This document shows positions 11,004 to 22,465 of a stretch of DNA of 64,000 nucleotides, piece after piece. The stretch is from Earliella scabrosa. Lineage: Eukaryota > Basidiomycota > Agaricomycetes > Polyporales > Polyporaceae. The stretch is taken from NCBI GenBank assembly GCA_022605405.1, contig JABYQQ010000013.1:1116001-1180000 (forward strand), in the 5' to 3' direction. Both the position numbers and the translations under genes were made by a program. Position 1 is the stretch's first letter, and each line of letters starts with the position of its first letter. The notes beneath the pieces were generated by a model, which worked only from the letters and a program-made list of their open reading frames with translations, ran no database searches and had not been told where the DNA came from.

Positions 11004-11743
11004 CTTCCGCTTCTGCAGACCATCCTCAGCACACTGGTGTGAGTGCTGCAGCCTGTGAACAGTGATGTTATTGACTCAGTGATGCATTAGGGTCCTACCG
11101 TTCGGGATCAGTTCTTAGCGGCACGGTTCACAGCGGTGTCGGAGGTGAATCGAGCCGTGCGTGACCAGTTCATTGCGGTAAGTGTGAGTAATCTCGTATA
11201 ATGACTGAGGTTCACATCCTCGTCTAGGGCGGGAGAAGAGGGAGGCTGATCAAGGCGATGATGTATCCGGTTGGCAGTCTGAGACCTCATACGTTGGTGT
11301 TCGCGGTCCGCAATGTGCCAGACGATGACCCGGCCGCGCACCCATGGCTGGACGACTTGGATGTTTCCCAGTGGTTCCCGTATGGTTCTCGCCGAACGCG
11401 TGTGTCTCATGTGCCGAACACTGGCGCGGAGCTCGATAACGCTTACACCATCATCACCGCAACCAATGCGCACCTGTGTGCTCTCAACAGGTCGCTGCAG
11501 GCTGCATTCGGCATTCAAGTGCATGGGAATGTCATTGCATTCCGGCACTCAGTTCGATGGCCGTTGCAGGTTACAAGTGTCCCTGGTATCGAGCGGCGTC
11601 TCGTCGGAGCGATAATCCGCAGGTAGGTACTGTGCAGGCAGTGACGTAGAGGCATGTTCTGACAGTTAATCTTCGTTAGTCAATACCAGCGTACCCGCGA
11701 TGTACGCGAGGTCGAGGGGGGTGGTCAGGAGGAGGCTGACTGA
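11000..11743 (+). CDS. Orphan protein, 4 exons, 194 aa
   Basis: Exons 11000-11038, 11091-11177, 11228-11622 and 11680-11743 join in phase with good donors (gtgagt, gtaagt, gtaggt) and tag acceptors. The protein is soluble, with an Arg-rich N-terminal third (TVRDQFLAARFTAVSEVNRA), a mixed central region (HTLVFAVRNVPDDDP; NAYTIITATNAHLCALNRSL) and an acidic Gly-rich tail. No motif or family is recognised. A TATA box and an overlapping uORF lie just upstream, and the RNR-like gene follows 0.7 kb downstream in the same direction. Confidence 0.55.
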
Positions 11744-11935
11744 TGAATTCCAGAGCGTTCGCGCTGGTATTGGGAAACCTTTGGCTGATGTACGATTGTT
11801 CTGTGTATGGGTTGGGCGCATGTATCTTTGTAGGCGCTGTACGCGGCTAAAACAATGGCGGTGCAAGGCGCGAGTTGTATGATGTCTTGGATTGACCGCA
11901 GTCGCGGGCTGAAGTGCCGCGCTTTTCCGCTTTAG

Positions 11936-12222
11936 TCAGGGTGTTGACGGAGCATGTGAAGGGAGGGAGACGCCACCGATCGTTGCTGACTGTTGGTGGT
12001 TCGGCGGAGTTCCTATGTATAGGTAAGTTTCTCCGAGGATTGCCTGTGGCGTCGAGGTGTACATATGACTCCATACACAGCCACGAGATTCAGCCCGGTC
12101 TGGCTCTTATCGAGGCCTATCGAACATTCGGGGGAGCGTGTGATGCCGCCGGGACGTATCACGGGGCCGTGTTTCTGCATGGCAACCTTGCTTGTCTGGC
12201 GTGCGTGAGTATCCAATGTTGA
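11936..12222 (+). CDS. Partial spliced gene, unknown, two exons seen
   Basis: Exons 11936-12022 and 12081-12222 join in phase through an excellent intron (gtaagt...cacag). The joined frame reads TPPIVADCWWFGGVPMYSHE, then PGLALIEAYRTFGGACDAAG and HGAVFLHGNLACLAC, of normal composition. The 5' part is not resolved: a tag acceptor at 11935 suggests an upstream exon, possibly around 11850-11910. Function unknown. Confidence 0.35.
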
Positions 12223-12435
12223 TACCCGTCGTAGTGGTGGAGTTGGGTTTTGTTGGCTTCCCTGTTGCTGATGGCCTATCTTTGTTCTGCGTTTCTACTC
12301 CGGATCCTATCAGGGTGATTAGAGCAGTGCAAAGGGGTGTCTGACGCTCTGTTATGGTTCACTGCGGCGACTGACCCTGCGAGGTGGCGTCTTCGGGCCG
12401 TGTTCGGCAGGCAGCGGCTAACGTGGGCGGTTTTC

Positions 12436-12443
12436 GTATATAG
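12436..12443 (+). promoter_or_regulatory. TATA box of the RNR-like large-subunit gene
   Basis: GTATATAG at 12436-12443, about 35 nt upstream of the ATG at 12475. Confidence 0.45.
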
Positions 12444-12474
12444 GGCGTCCTTGTTCTCCTAGTGGAGGCCCGTG

Positions 12475-15400
12475 ATGTCCCTCCCCGAAAGGATGAGTTC
12501 TCTTGCGCAACTTCATACTGTGATCAAAAGAGGTAAGATCTTCGATCATGTCGTCTCGTCTGACTCATTGTTCTGTAGATGGGTGCGACGTGCCTATTTA
12601 TTCAATTCGCAGTCGTTGATCTCCTCCCCAGTCACTCGGAATCGTTCAGTGTAGTGAAGGTACTGTCATTCGTAGTGGTCGTAGTGGTTTTTCCTTGTGC
12701 TGACCGGATGACGCCAACAGTTCTCTTCTTTTCTGAGATCGGTGAGTATCCGTGCGACTGTTCCCATACCTTTCTTCAGTGCTCGGCTCCTGGATGATGA
12801 TGTTTGACTGACGAACGTTGGGTTGCCTACGATGATATCAGCTTTGTGTAGACCTGCCTCGGGTTCACGAAGCAACAGAGATGTGAGTGTCGTCAATTTG
12901 AGTGCCTGACTGACTTTTCGTTAACAATTGAATTGTAGGCTTGCAGCGGAAATCTGCGCCTCTGTACAATACCCGGTTACGTCCAATGACCTTCTTGTAA
13001 GCAATGGTCCGGCGTTGTGAGAATCCGTTAGGACTGATATGTCTCTGTGTGGCAATAAAGTTACAAGCCGCTTCTAAGATTGCAGAATTGTGTGTCTATC
13101 TGTACGAGTACTCTCTTCTGGCTGGGAGGGTGTATGCAGTCCATATGCACCGAAATACGAGAGACAAGTTTAGTGAGTGGGCGAAGGAAGTTAGTGAAGG
13201 TGAGTTGCAGTTCTAGGTGTGCAGGGAACGTATAGGGCTGATTTGCGTCACCATAGCCGGCGAGGTTTACTTCAAGGAGGACGTACTGCAATGCATGAAC
13301 GTGAACGCCAGAATCATCGACTCGGCGATTGTGCATGCCCGTGATTTCGACTACGACTAGTGAGAGGACTTAATGCTTGTGTCGCTGCGTTTACCTGATG
13401 TTTTCCAGTCCGACCCTTCGAAGCTTAGCTTCTGCGAGTCTCATTCACAACGAAACTTTCGTGCTGGAGCGTCCCCAGTACATGTACATGCGAGCGGCGC
13501 TCGCGTTGCACAGCGATGACATGGGCTGCGCTCTGGAGACGTACGATGCACTGTCCAGAAGGTTGTACGCCCACCCTCAGAGTTTCATGCTCCAAGCTTC
13601 TACGACGGCTCCGTTTTTCCCTACTTCTTACGTGGAAGCGTTCGCCCCCACGGGTTCTGCGGTCAGGCCGTCGACAGATCGTCTGGACAAGATATGGGCA
13701 CTTGGGGGGACAGTGGGAATTGACCTAAGTTGTGTTCCGATTCGACGGTATGTCCTTCCTTGCTAGCCTAGGGCCGTCTATCGACCTTATTTGATCTACA
13801 GCCCTTCTGAGCCTGGGGTCCTCGCTCTGCTGAAGCTGTACGATGCTCATGCTAATTATCGGCTTCTCTCGAGTTCGATAGACGCGGAGCCTAGGCCGCT
13901 TGCTGCGGCTTATTTGCCGATTTGGCATGGGGATGTCCAAGCTTTCATAGAAAGTCGGGCTTACGATGCAGAGGACAAGTATCGGCTCAATAACATCGCG
14001 ACTGCTCTCTCTGTTCCTGATATTTTGTGAGTGTTGAATTGTGTATACTGCCGTGGAAGCTTACTGTGATTGTGCAGCATGGAACGTCTAGGAGCTTCTG
14101 CGATGTGGACGTTGTTTGACCCCGGAGATGTTCCGCTGCTGCAGCGGACGGTAGGGCGGGAGTTTGCTGAGGCGTACTGTACCTATGAAGACACTGTGAA
14201 TCCCGTTCTCCGCCTCCCAGCGCAGGTCGTTTGGGACTCGATTTGCAACGCGCAGACGGTGCATGGATATCCATTCTGCTTCTTCCAATGCAACGCTAAT
14301 CGTACGTCCTACTATTTTCTGTGTACATTGTACAGGGAGTGTTGATACGCTAATGTTGGGCAGGGGCGAACAATCAGAGTCATCTCGGCCTCATCCGTGC
14401 GTCCTCTGTGACGGGTGATGTCATGCAAGTCTCGTCGAGCAGGAGATCCCCTGCAGTTGCTGCGGCCTCCATCGCGCTAAGCCGCTTCGTGCGTGCTGAT
14501 GGCACCTATGACTTCGACACGCTGCATACTATTTCGCGGCTTGCGGTTTTGAACTGTGACCGCCTGATAGACCTCATGTCGTATCCTGACGACAGCGTCA
14601 AGTACAGCGTAGCGAGGACGCGTCCGCTCGCAATCGGCACTCATGGTCTGGCAGATACTTTCATGGCGATGAACCTTCCTTATGGGTCTCCTCAAGCCGG
14701 GGTTCTGAACACGGATATCTTCGAGACAATCTACCACGGTTGCCTCGAAATGAGTTCGGAGTTGGGGGAAGTGTTGGGACCTTACCCGGAGTGGTTCGAC
14801 TCCCCGGCCTCTCAAGGCATCTTGCATTTCGATTCATGGTCGGTTATGCCAACGAACAGATTCAATTTCCACGTTCTCAGGGAGCGCATCCACGAGCATG
14901 GCCTTCGGAACTCGGTTCTTACTGCGCAGTCTCCAACCATGCCGGGGATTGATGCAGGGGGCTTGACGGAGGGTGCGGGACCTCAGATCAGGTACGTACA
15001 TCAACTGTGATAAGCGATTTGGTTGACTGGAGCGTGATTAGTAACGTCATCGTTCGGGAGGTGGACGGTAAGATATACAAGCATGTTCGACCGTCCTTGG
15101 TGGATGCTCTTTCGAGTGCGGGCATGTGGAATGGTGTAGTGCGCACTTCGATTATGTGGACCGAAGGTCGGAGTCTCTTGGTTGATATTGTTTCGATATT
15201 GCTCACGTTATTCGTTAGGTACTGCTCTGCATGCGGGGGAGATCCCGGCAGCAGTCCGGGAGGTCTACAAGCTAGCTTCCGAACTGCCTCCTATGATGGC
15301 CATCGATATGGCTGCTGATCGCGCACCGTTCATCGACCAAGGAGAGGCGGTCTCGGCGGATCTCACCATAACGTCGGAGTATGCTCTTGTAAGTGAATGA

Positions 15401-15500
15401 CATCCTGTTAGAGGTGTAGCGTTTAACTGGTCCGCTGTAGGAGATGCTGCAGTATAGAGCATGGCATAGCGGTTTGAAGATTGGCATATATCGAGCATAA
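12475..15500 (+). CDS. Catalytically degenerate RNR large-subunit (R1) paralogue, 14 exons, about 750 aa
   Basis: Exons 12475-12532, 12579-12614, 12655-12741, 12852-12882, 12939-12963, 13079-13199, 13236-13359, 13409-13747, 13802-14026, 14078-14301, 14364-14991, 15042-15166, 15219-15388 and 15441-15500 give one open frame. Class I R1 landmarks follow in order: HTVIKRDG (ATP cone), TEMLAAEICAS, SAIVHARDFDYDY, LERPQYMYMRAALALH, AAYLPIWHGDVQAFI, PDILFMERL, SHLGLIRASSVTGDV, YDFDTLHTISRLAVLNCDRL, THGLADTF, FETIYHGCLE, MAADRAPFIDQ and GLKIGIYRA. Segment lengths between landmarks match canonical R1. The chemistry is gone: in IKCSNLCTE the Asn, radical Cys and Glu are Ser438, Thr440 and Asp442; no Cys stands at the NAG...SSC position; VCNLAS reads VAAASI; the P-loop PTAST is altered; the Tyr-Tyr pair and the C-terminal Cys tail are missing. 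It cannot reduce ribonucleotides, but may still bind nucleotides or partners. Least certain: the two introns at 12615-12654 and 12964-13078. Confidence 0.8.
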
Positions 15501-16359
15501 CCAGGTGTGGTTGTATGTAACTTGTTCTTTCGCGGTCGATATGCAGACGGGAATGTAGGGCTGTGCTTATTGAGATGTAATGTTCCCTAGTCACGGCGGT
15601 GTGCTGGACGGGTTCAAGTTGCTATGAATGCTGGAGCCATTCATGTTCTGCAATGCGTTAGACGGCGACCAGTGCGATAACATAGTACTTGATTCAGGCA
15701 ATGCCTGTGTATAGGTGGTGGCTGGTGAGTACTTCGGTGACATTGGCAGCCTTCCACTGGAGCATTGACGGGACACTGTCAAGTCTTCGCCCGTGGGTGT
15801 CGGCGTCGGTGAGTGTATGAGTCGGGCCTGCGCGTGCACGCACTACGAGACTGGTGGGGAGAGAGAACCGGTGTATTGAGTTACTACTTATGCGTGTATA
15901 AGTGCGTAGGTGCTAGGGAAGGGAATAGTGAGAGGAAGTAACTCGAAAGTCGGCTAGTACTGAGCGAGCGTCTAATGTATTCAATGTGGAGCAGCCACGA
16001 AGTACCTCATGCGCGAGTGGATCGGATGGAAATGGCTGAAAACGACCATCCACGTATTGTGTGGCATGCGGAAAGTGGTCGCGATGCAAATTGAAGTAAC
16101 TCCGGTGTAAGGGGGAGATGGGGAGCGGACCTGATGGCAGGTGTACGGTGGAGCGTGCGAAGTCAATCTGGACTATTCCCTAAGGGTGCTCGTCCGTGGT
16201 CAAGTGCGAGGCTGTCTGTACACGCATAGCAATGCACGGTCCGCGTCAGCTCCTTCCAACTGAGATGTGCGCTGTATATCGTCCTAGATCTGCAGTCGAA
16301 GTCTGGTGCGCTGTGCTGCTGCATCCTCGGTAAAGTCGTGCGTCGTCGTCGAGTTTGTG
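15501..16359. other. Intergenic, no gene supported
   Basis: No recognisable frame or splice structure on either strand. Confidence 0.4.
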
Positions 16360-17998
16360 CTATGTGAATAGAAGCAGTATGTCGACGGGATGTCCACCAG
16401 AGTGCTGGGTCTCAAACGTGCTGAATTGGCCGTCTTGCGGGAATGCGATGTCGTCCCTGTCGCCTATTTGGCTCTCGCGAGGAATGATGCTGAAGCTAAA
16501 CATGTTGGGATTCATACGGTAGGCCGGGAAGATCCAATGTCTCACCCGACTTTCCTCACAGTCACATCGTCACTGAGAAGAAGAGGTCGCACGACGTCCG
16601 GAAGCTGGGCCACGCTCCGTGCCAAAGTTGTCGAGGAACGCCAGGGGCACAGAAGAAGGGGACGATCAGCGACGGCGCTGGATGTCAAGAGGGGGTGGTG
16701 GTGGCCGAGACCCTCAATCCTTGCTTGAGCGACATGGTAGGCTGGGACGCGAAGGGACGGCAAACTCTGGTCGTGTAGCGGGCGTTCGCGAGGCTCCTGC
16801 TGGTAGGCGGCGAGCGGGAGGGGAGCGGGGAAGGATGGGGGCTGGTCGTCTGTCATGTCAAGCGGAGCGAAGCCCCCGTCGTAGCGGACGTTGACTGTAC
16901 GGGGTAGCGGTCTTCAGCTTATTGCGAGTGCCATACAGCCATTGTGTCGCAATGCGAGGCGCGAGCGAGCGTTGGTAGAAGAGTGGACAGGGATACGGGA
17001 GAGGATGTGAAGAGACGGAGTCGAGGTCCCGGATAGGGCAAAGGCAGAGGTACGTCGCTCCATGCGGAGTCGGATTGGAGGGGGTAGGCTGCTCGCAGAC
17101 TTGGGTAGCACGTTCTGCGGTGGGCGCGGGGTCGTGAGGTGCCAGAGACTCTCCGGAGGACTGGGATGCGTTGTCAATCACTCCCGTCACGCCGCTGTCC
17201 TCCTGTTGGTTGACCTCGCGTTCTGCGCGTGAATACAGCTGTATACGGTCTGCGAACGATCTCGGCGTGACTGCTGTCTGCGCTCGAAGGTGTAGAGCTC
17301 TTCAAGTATGGCTTGGATCTGTTGGTCGAGGTCGTGATCGTGTTGTTGATGACGAACTCGGCGTCGCACGTCGAGAATGCGGGCAGATGAGCGGGACCGG
17401 AGTCGTGAAGTCAAGCGGGTGAGGACAGGGAGGACGGCAAGACGGGGAGTGCTGTGACATGGAGGAAGGCGTCGTGTGAGCCGCTGCTGCAGGTGCTGGG
17501 GCACTAAGATAATAATGGAGGTGCGAGGATTTGTCGGGCGTGGAGCGGAGAGCGGTAGGCAGCTCAGAAAGCTTGACGTTGGCCTGCACTGTGGAGGCTG
17601 AAGACGACATGAGTGTGAGAGGAGCGGAGGACGACATGAGACGACTACCATGATAAGGGACTGGAGAAGCGATGTACGCGTCCATGAAGTACTGCGTTGC
17701 GTCTGAGACCTGCTCGATTGAGTACTGTCGATGCGAATAGCGTACGTGCGGGGCGGTGAGCTCTGGGAGGGGAGAAAGGGGCTGCACGGCATGGTTGGAG
17801 AGTGGTGTTCACGGGGAGAAGGGCGACAGGGTTGAGATGATTGTCTCCGAGATTCGGAGCTTCGGCAGAGGTTAGCGCGCCTGCGCCCAGAAAAAAGGCG
17901 TACGAAGCTCGTCGATGCTGCTCGTCGATGCTCGGACGGGAGGGTGTGGTGGAGGTAGAGGGAAGGGAAGCGCATCTGGGTTGCTTCTGGGAGGACAC
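16360..17998 (-). CDS. Probable multi-exon gene, Ser/Pro-rich, unknown; exon borders unresolved
   Basis: Several overlapping minus-strand frames look coding: an N-terminal Ser/Pro/Thr-rich part (17645-17998, 17302-17787), a charged Gln/Arg stretch (DHDLDQQIQAILEELYTFER, 17187-17340), a block after a plausible acceptor near 16900 (NVRYDGGFAPLDMTDDQPPS) and a C-terminal block ending GGHPVDILLLFT at 16360. Frames switch several times, as in a spliced low-complexity regulator, but I could not fix a single model. No domain is recognised. The arrangement could also be decaying. Confidence 0.35.
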
Positions 17999-18519
17999 CC
18001 AAAGCGCGCGCTTGTCTGGTCACTGGTATTGATGATCATGCTGCGCGCGTCTTGTTCTCCCTGACATACTTCTTGACTACCGTGTACGACCTTGACAGCC
18101 TGCTTGCGGGTAAAGGCTGGATCGATTTTATGGTTGTCCTTCAGGCCCGAGAGAATGAGCGATCGGGTCGGGATGAACCTGTATGGTCCCGTATTCTAAG
18201 TAGATGAATGTGGCGAACGTAGTATGGCAGAGGTCGACTGGAACCGCAGGTGGGTGCCGTATTTGAAACGAAGAGGTCAACATATCAGTGTTTGCGCGTT
18301 TGGAAGGAGGGACGACATGGGATGTCTGAAGACAATAATGCAGGAAAACCAGAGCGTTTATCCTTGCGGCGTGGATACACCGTTTCCTGTCAGCTTTCTT
18401 CTCGGTCGTAAGATATCGTTCATAACAGTAGTACTACATTTCAATTGACTTTACGTGTTCTGTGCGTACCAAACATGCATCTCGACTCGACATTGTGTGT
18501 GCTGTCCACTGTACGTATG

Positions 18520-19863
18520 CTACAGGGACAAGGAGCGTACACGAGTACTAGCAGGGGTAAAGGAAATGGAATGAAGCGGGTTAGGAGGCGGTCTCTCACG
18601 ACCTCTGGTAGGAAGGTACTTGTCTTTGAAGGGAGTGGGGAGCATAACGATGGGAGTGGATGTGAGCCATTCGTGGAGTACCTTGTCCCTTGACTCGCAT
18701 GAAAGTTGACACTCGTACGTCGTCGGAATCCGCCATGCAACCATAGGTCCGAAGGGCGGGACGTTCCAAGCACGAAGTTTGTCGTACGAAGGGCTGAGTG
18801 GGTCGATAAAGTCTACGAGTGAACCACGGTCTCCAAAGTATCGGCCTTGACGAGGGCACATGTACTTCTCGCGCAGGCAGACGAAGGTGTCCGGTGGGAG
18901 CTCCTCGGTTCCGCGATACTCCGGCCAGCGGGTAGGGTTGGCGGTGAACACGAACTTGGCGCGCATGAGTGCCAACGTAACGATGTAATCGGTCTCGGAG
19001 CAGTTCTTGAGGCGAGTATTCGATAGGATGGACCGACGGCTGAGAGTGAGAGCGTCATATGCACATGCAAACGTATGTTCCGTGATGAATGTCATGAGGG
19101 CAGTGGTAATGGATCGACACATGGGCGAACATGCGCTTATGACGCGAGATCGGTAGACGATGACGGCATGCCCGTTAGCCAGATGGAAGGTTGTGATGGA
19201 GGATATGTCCCGATCCCTGGCATAGCGTTGGTTCGGGGTCGCGGACCGCTTCCGCTTGATGGTCCCGAGTAGTCCGGGCGACGTGCTGAGTTCGGATACT
19301 AGACTGGAGTACTGATTGGTACCGACGTATATCTGAAGGACCTCGCAAGGAATGTTGTCGCGGAGAACAAAGGAGATGGCTGCCACTCCGCCGATGACAG
19401 CGCGGTGTTCCGTAAGTGTATGGAGGAGCCTGTCCCCATTCGCAACGTACGCATCGAGGATGTTGGTACGGCTGCGGGTAAGGGAACCGGTGACTTCTGC
19501 ATATGTTGCCTTGCAAACGGTGCGCCACAGAAGCGCGGTCTTTATGTCCATGCTGTCGGCAAGCATGCCTTGCACTTCAGCGTGAAGACTATTCCAAACG
19601 TTAGTTAAGTTTGACAGTCGTAACCACCACAGTTAGAGATAGACTTACTGTAGGATGTGATCAGTTCTGCCGAGCCCGGTCGTAGGTCCATTGGCAATCT
19701 CGCCGTGCGGAAGGACAGAATTATGGTTGTCGTAAACGGGATCTGTGCTCCCTGTCCAGCGTAGTTGTGGCTTCGACAGGCAAACAGTTACTGTGCAGTC
19801 GGGAGACGCCTTTCGAAGGAGCAGGTGTGTATTAGTACTCATTCGTACAGCATAATAGGTCAC
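18520..19863 (-). CDS. Four-copy family member A2, 427 aa
   Basis: Exon 2 is 18520-19588 (1069 nt). Exon 1 (19649-19863) ends in phase 2 with donor gtaagt, as in the other copies; the start is 19863 or the in-frame ATG at 19842. Family blocks: LHAEVQGMLADSMDIKTALL, LLWRTVCKATYAEV, HRAVIGGVAAISFVLRD, EVLQIYV, SACSPMCRSITTALMTF, FACAYDALTLSRRSILSN, RWPEYR, CPRQGRYFGDRGSLVDFIDP and PFGPMVAWR with a Cys-x3-Cys pair downstream. Exon 1 is much longer than in the other copies and encodes an unrelated N-terminus. Open throughout. Function unknown; F-box-like helix and nucleotidyltransferase-like core are inference. Confidence 0.72.
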
Positions 19864-20423
19864 ATTACCTTATGAGAACTGTTAACTTGTATGACGTCCT
19901 CTTCCTGAGATTCCGTTGACATGGGTGGTAGCGAGTTGGTGGCAGGTGTTGTGGGACGTGTGGACTAGGCAGTCGTGACCACTTCGTCGACGGGTCTACT
20001 CAGGACATATATATGGAGAAGCCGCTGGGATACGCGTGGAGACGCCTATGCGCGTCAAACACGATGGACCTTGTCGTGTATGGAATGGGCGCGTGTTAAG
20101 CTCCATGCATGCAGTCGGATCTGGAGTGCGCAGTGAGTATGAATATGTCATTCTAGAAAGAATAGCCAGTATTGATTGTCAGCATCGCAGGGGAAGGCGT
20201 CGGAGTGGCGCCCGCAGTCCCTTCAACGGAGCAGGTAGTGACGGGAGAGCACGTCAAGCTTTGGCGTCAGTGTAGTGCTTCTTGTAGTAGTCGTTGATTG
20301 GCTTGAGTTTGTCATCGGTCGAGCGCAGCTCGCCAGTCGAGGTCGCTGGGTGACTGAATGAATTTCTGGAGGACCGGTCGGCTGACTTGGGCAAGACTAT
20401 ATTGACAACTCTGGACGTGCTTT
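19864..20423. other. Intergenic, no gene supported
   Basis: A CATATATATGG element at 20006-20016 could serve as a distal TATA for the minus-strand gene starting at 19863. Nothing else supported. Confidence 0.35.
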
Positions 20424-21884
20424 TCAACTACGACTTAGACCTTCAGCGAACGGAACGACAAGAGCTCTAAAGTCATTGCCGCTCCAGCTCAGCATTCGCC
20501 TTTCACCCATCTCGCCTTTCTCAGCATCTCCATTCTCTGTTGTTGCATTCGTGGTAGACGTCGCCGGCTGAGGCTTCTTGGCCGTGACAGGGCTCCTGGA
20601 TGCCGATCCCCATACGTTCGTAATCCCGGGCGCGGACTGTGTTGTCGAAGAGGTGGGGTTGCGGCGGCAAACCCGCTTGACCTTCTCAGCTAGACGGAGA
20701 GCGGTCGTCTCTTCTGAAGGCTTGGTTTCCTTCGGGTCGTCGGTTTCCGCCTTCAGCACTGCGCAAGCAGCAAGGCGGTCGAAGAGCGGGATGACAATCT
20801 GCTTGATGTTGAGTTTGGGCTGCAATTGTGCAGTCGGACAGAGTAACGAGCCAACGGTGTAGAGGTGGAACTCGTCCGTGAATAGCTACGTCTCAGATGA
20901 ATGTGGCTAGACAGAGTACCGCGCAACAACTCGACGTACCTGAATACCAACCTCCATGAGGTATTCCTGAGCGGTGACATCTTTGCATATGACGGTTTGC
21001 TGCAGGATACTGGGTAGAATGTTCTTCTGGTACATGTGAAGCTTCACGCCGTCAAGCTGGCTGAGTCGCACTAGGTTGGTGCCGACGAGGATACGGAGCT
21101 CACGCCGCTCTACCTCGCGCTTCTCGAGGTCTCTTGAATGACCCTGGTGCGGCAAGCGCACACACCGCTTGTTCATCTCCATGAAGTTGGTGAGGACGAA
21201 CTTGATCGAGCCTATATTGCTGGCTTGACGATAGAAATGGATGCAGGGAAGAGAGTACGTACCCTGCATCATCCATAACCGGCAAATGATCCCTCGTCTG
21301 ACCGCTGAGATAGTGGCGAAGGAAGGGCGCTCTGATAGGATGCAACACGCCGCGCGCCATCTCCAACATGTCTTGCATGAGGTCCTTGACTGGGGTGCGA
21401 GGGGTGGACATGTACACCGATGTAGCGGTCATCATGAGGTAAAGTGGACGGATGATGTTCCCGGCATGTTGTACAAGTTCGTAGAGGTAGGCGAGGTGGT
21501 GTTGGTTTTGGACCTGTGCATCGTATAGATAGTTGAATAAGTCCCGAAGAGTATCGAAGACAGCCATGCCTATGCTGGCGCGTCAGTGAAGCCGATAGAT
21601 AACGGGGAACATGGAGGCGCACAGATCTCGTAGTACTGCTTGAGGGAGAAGGAAGATGTCCTGAGCTTGTCCAACGCCAGACTGGTGCTCTTGAGCGCGT
21701 CGATGAGGTGGTCGACTTCCTAACACACATATGCAACGGTAAGAGAGAAGCCCAATTTCAGGTTGAGTTGAATAACGCAGACAAGATGCCTCTTCATCTG
21801 TTGAACTTCAATCTTAACGGTGGTCAGAGACTCGGACTCCCTGAGCAGCATGCCTTCTCCGATTGGTGGTGGGACAGTCGTCAT
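20424..21884 (-). CDS. VPS35: VPS35 N-terminal half, truncated copy, 5 exons, 415 aa
   Basis: Exons 21783-21884, 21623-21719, 21263-21569, 20940-21219 and 20424-20885 join in phase. The start MTTVPPPIGEGMLLRES, QQMKRHL, ALDKLRTSSFSLKQYYEI, YELVQHAGNI, LRHYLSGQTRDHLPV, VLTNFMEMNK, RELRILVGTNLVRLSQLDGV and AQEYLMEVGIQ follow VPS35, the cargo-binding scaffold of retromer on endosomes. Full-length VPS35 is roughly 900 residues; this copy ends after FTDEFHLYTV and a divergent Lys/Glu/Thr-rich tail, so the C-terminal solenoid is absent. The PRLYL motif needed for VPS26 contact reads RPLYL. It is probably a partial duplicate and not the cell's working VPS35, although every exon is open. Confidence 0.85.
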
Positions 21885-22465
21885 GGCGGAGAGACACTAC
21901 CAGAGGAGGAGAAAAGAGATGGCGGTGAAGACGCGCCGTTGGCCGGCGGGCAAGAGCGGGAGAAGACTGGACAGGACGATGAGGAGAGCGAGTGAAGAAG
22001 GACGATGCCTACCTGGCGCGCTGCTGTTGCCATATACGGCAGCTTGCTCGGCCACACGCCTAGCGCCAAGTGGGGCGGGAGTCGGGCCGGGATTTTCCGG
22101 ACAAGAACTGTGAAGCCTTCGACATTGTTCGACGCGCTTATCCCTGCCGCGCCTCGGACCTTCGCCACTACACCATCCCCCACTCGTCCGCTGCTTGCCC
22201 TGTTCAACATCTCTCTCGCAACCTCCATGTTCCTCGCCGGTGGTCCTAGTCTCTACCGCCCGGTCAATCTCTCTCCCCGCGGTCCTCCATCGTCCACACT
22301 ATCCACTGCACCTCCTCCCGGTTCCTCCACGCCGGCCGTCTCGCAACACTTCGTCTCGCCTCTACCACAGTCGTTGGTGCGTCTCTGTACGCGTACAAGA
22401 ATGTCCCTTTCGTCGATGCCGATTGAGAGACTCACGAGAAGACAGGACTGTTTTCCGAGCACTAA

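Noticed and set aside
12475..15500. Viral (giant-virus) origin of the RNR genes
   Set aside because: Large DNA viruses carry R1, R2 and kinases, but these copies have many spliceosomal introns and no viral hallmark gene (major capsid, packaging ATPase, polB) is visible. A host duplication is simpler.
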